From the NCBI GenBank assembly GCA_963765285.1, contig CAVXVR010000006.1, forward strand, positions 1 through 64,000: a DNA stretch of 64,000 nt, given 5' to 3'. This document shows, piece after piece, positions 62,228 through 64,000 of this stretch. Source of the stretch: CAVWZH01 sp963765285. GTDB taxonomy: Bacteria > Acidobacteriota > Terriglobia > Terriglobales > Acidobacteriaceae. Within the stretch, counting starts at the first letter, position 1; each line of letters opens with the position of its first letter. The notes beneath the pieces are model-generated. The model worked only from the letters and a program-made list of their open reading frames with translations. It had not been told where the DNA came from and searched no databases. The position numbers were made by a program, and so were the translations under genes.

Positions 62228-63859
62228 TCAATCCGCCATGGTCGGGGTCGGCGTTGGTTTCGGCTTGGGATCCCGCGCCCGCAAGGCCTGCACCTTGCTG
62301 TGATGGCGGCTGTAAGTGAAATAAATCACCAATCCGATAGCCAGCCAGATAATGAGCCGAGCCCAGTTCACCCACCCCAGCTTGTACATCATGTATCCGT
62401 TCGAGATGACGCCAAGGATAGGAATCAATGGCACCCACGGCGTGCGGAAAGGCCGCGGCTGACCAGGGTTGGTGTAGCGCAACACCATCACGGCCACCGA
62501 GACAATCACAAATGCCAGCAGCGTGCCGATGTTCACCATTTTTCCAATGTCGTCGATCGGCGTCACGCTGCCCACGATCGCCGCCAGCAGGCCCACAAGA
62601 ATCGTATTCTTCCATGGAGTGCGAAATTTGGGATGAACCGCCGCGAAAAATTTCGGGGGCAGGAGGCCGTCATTGGCCATGGCGTAGAGCACGCGCGTCT
62701 GGCCGAGCAACATCACCAACATCACGCTGGTCAGACCCGCCAGTGCCCCCAGGGTAATGATCTGCGACGCGGTCGTCAGTCCACGGTCTAAGAACGCCAC
62801 CGCGACCGGCGCTTCGATGTTGATTTGCTGCCAGCGCACCATCCCGGTCAGCACGCCCGCCACGGCGATGTACAAAACCGTACAGATTGCCAGCGACGCA
62901 ATCATGCCGATGGGCAAATCTCTCTGGGGATTCTTCGCCTCCTGTGCCGTGGTCGAGACCGCGTCGAAGCCAATGTAAGCGAAGAATATATAGGCGGCGC
63001 CCGCTCCAATTCCCGCAAAGCCGTGGGGTGCGTACGAGTGCCAGTCGGTACCCCAGTTCGCGGTGTTGATGTAACGGGAGCCCAGCGCGATAACGAAAAG
63101 TACAACCGATACCTTGACCGCGACGATGCCTGTGTTAAAGCGCGCGCTCTCTTTGATCCCGATGACGAGAATCGTCGTAATCACCAGCGCGATAAGGAAG
63201 GCCGGAAGGTTAAACCCTATCTCCGCCCCAAACAGGTGCGGCGCACCCAGCAACTCATGCGCCCGTTGCAGTAATTCGGGCGACTGTGCGCCGACAAGCG
63301 CTGTGACCTTATCGAGAAAAGCCTGCGTGCCCGGCACCAGCGAGGAGTCCACCGCCTGCGCCATCTGCCGCGCCACAATATTTTCAGCGGTTTTCAGCGC
63401 GGTCCAGTGATCGTAAGCCAGCCAGAGCGGCATTTTGATGTGGAAAATATTCAGCAGCGCAATGAAGTGGTTCGACCACCCCGAAGACACTGTGCTCGCG
63501 CCCATGGCGTATTCCAGCGTGAGGTCCCAGCCGATAATCCAGGCCATCAACTCGCCCAGTGTGGCATAGGCGTAGGTGTAGGCGCTGCCCGCGAGCGGAA
63601 TCATGGCAGCAAACTCGGCATAACAGAGGCCGGCAAACGTGCATCCCAGCCCGGACAGCACGAATGAAAGCGTGAGGCCCGGACCTGCATACTGCGCGCC
63701 CAGTCCCACCATGACAAAAATGCCGGCGCCGATGATCGCGCCCACACCCAGCGCGGTGAGTTGAAAAACTCCCAACGTCCGTTTCAGGCTGTGCTCACCC
63801 GTCTCCCGCGATTCCTCCATCAGCAGGTTCAGCGGCTTGGTTGCCAGCAGATTTCCCAT
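62228..63859 (-). CDS. APC-family amino acid permease
   Basis: 543 residues, about 12-13 helices. LTALGVGAIIGAGIFVMVGLGAQYAGPGL is the APC signature; FAYIGFDAVSTTAQEAKNPQRDLPIGM is the central conserved helix-loop. A large soluble insertion (residues about 150-210) lies between helices 4 and 5. C terminus Pro/Lys-rich. Cationic amino acid transporter (CAT) type by resemblance; the partial gene upstream is a second of this kind. Confidence 0.93.
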   Translation of the reverse strand: MGNLLATKPLNLLMEESRETGEHSLKRTLGVFQLTALGVGAIIGAGIFVMVGLGAQYAGPGLTLSFVLSGLGCTFAGLCYAEFAAMIPLAGSAYTYAYATLGELMAWIIGWDLTLEYAMGASTVSSGWSNHFIALLNIFHIKMPLWLAYDHWTALKTAENIVARQMAQAVDSSLVPGTQAFLDKVTALVGAQSPELLQRAHELLGAPHLFGAEIGFNLPAFLIALVITTILVIGIKESARFNTGIVAVKVSVVLFVIALGSRYINTANWGTDWHSYAPHGFAGIGAGAAYIFFAYIGFDAVSTTAQEAKNPQRDLPIGMIASLAICTVLYIAVAGVLTGMVRWQQINIEAPVAVAFLDRGLTTASQIITLGALAGLTSVMLVMLLGQTRVLYAMANDGLLPPKFFAAVHPKFRTPWKNTILVGLLAAIVGSVTPIDDIGKMVNIGTLLAFVIVSVAVMVLRYTNPGQPRPFRTPWVPLIPILGVISNGYMMYKLGWVNWARLIIWLAIGLVIYFTYSRHHSKVQALRARDPKPKPTPTPTMAD

Positions 63860-63878
63860 CCCTTTGGTTTCTCCTCGC

Positions 63879-64000
63879 TTAGGCTGATGTTGGGGCCGAA
63901 CCCTCTGGCGCGCTTCTCGACCAAATGTAGTACACCGGAATTCCCAGCAGCACGATGATCAATCCCGGCCAAGTGTACTGCGGTTTGTAGCGCAATAGTA
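63879..64000 (-). CDS. Second APC-type permease, C-terminal fragment (window edge)
   Basis: 39 codons plus stop at 63879-63881. LLRYKPQYTWPGLIIVLLGIP then YYIWSRSAP, a last membrane helix preceded by the RYKPQYTW pattern typical of APC permease ends. It is 19 nt upstream of the next APC gene on the same strand, so the two probably form an operon. Confidence 0.7.
   Translation of the reverse strand, partial: LLRYKPQYTWPGLIIVLLGIPVYYIWSRSAPEGSAPTSA

Overview
The window reads as chromosomal DNA of a Gram-negative, GC-rich soil-type bacterium, most likely an Acidobacteriota (Terriglobia/Koribacter-like) member. The inference rests on gene content: a HTH-TolB-TPR regulator, an acidobacterial-type outer-membrane/OmpA set, paired NtrC-type regulators and kinases, a MoxR/VWA pair, and several secreted proteins I recognise only as acidobacterial conserved hypotheticals. 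No database search was possible. No phage, insertion sequence or CRISPR array is visible. Layout: a partial tRNA-Asn (1-55); a proton-pumping pyrophosphatase (559-3063); a Fur-regulated-looking block of a haem-binding protein, cytochrome c and outer-membrane protein with a divergent-looking operator and the Fur-family gene (3834-6206); rho, rpoZ and comM (6795-10157); a PAS kinase, SDR, FkbM methyltransferase and thiolase (10430-15508); a tiny free-standing transcription unit encoding a Lys-rich 13-residue peptide (15779-15967); the heat-shock cluster hrcA-grpE-dnaJ-rsmE with a helicase-nuclease (16015-22686), headed by a CIRCE operator; FUSC, FAD oxidoreductase and DHA2 exporter (22843-26099); Mrp, thioesterase, TPR, SDR and Lon-N-domain genes (26059-29974); MoxR-VWA pair (30052-32872); CDGSH and a glycosyltransferase (33384-34964). 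The second half holds two NtrC/histidine-kinase systems (35771-38364 and 43968-47267), envelope proteins (lipoprotein, Asp-box beta-propeller, OmpA-like), a family-39-type glycosyltransferase, MFS, fabI, an outer-membrane protein, tsaE, VOC, CPBP, a HTH-TolB-TPR regulator, panE, PilZ, bifunctional Nnr and two consecutive APC permeases, the last cut by the window end. Two things stand out. First, arrays of 7-bp repeats sit at four gene junctions (28119-28153, 31547-31630, 33811-33845, 51951-52044); three of them touch a start or stop codon, and two are inverted pairs able to fold. Second, eight otherwise intact conserved genes are broken by single-base reading-frame changes (nine events, eight of them a single extra base), including fabI; this pattern points to residual sequencing or assembly indels rather than gene decay, so these genes are described as whole genes with a marked frame change.
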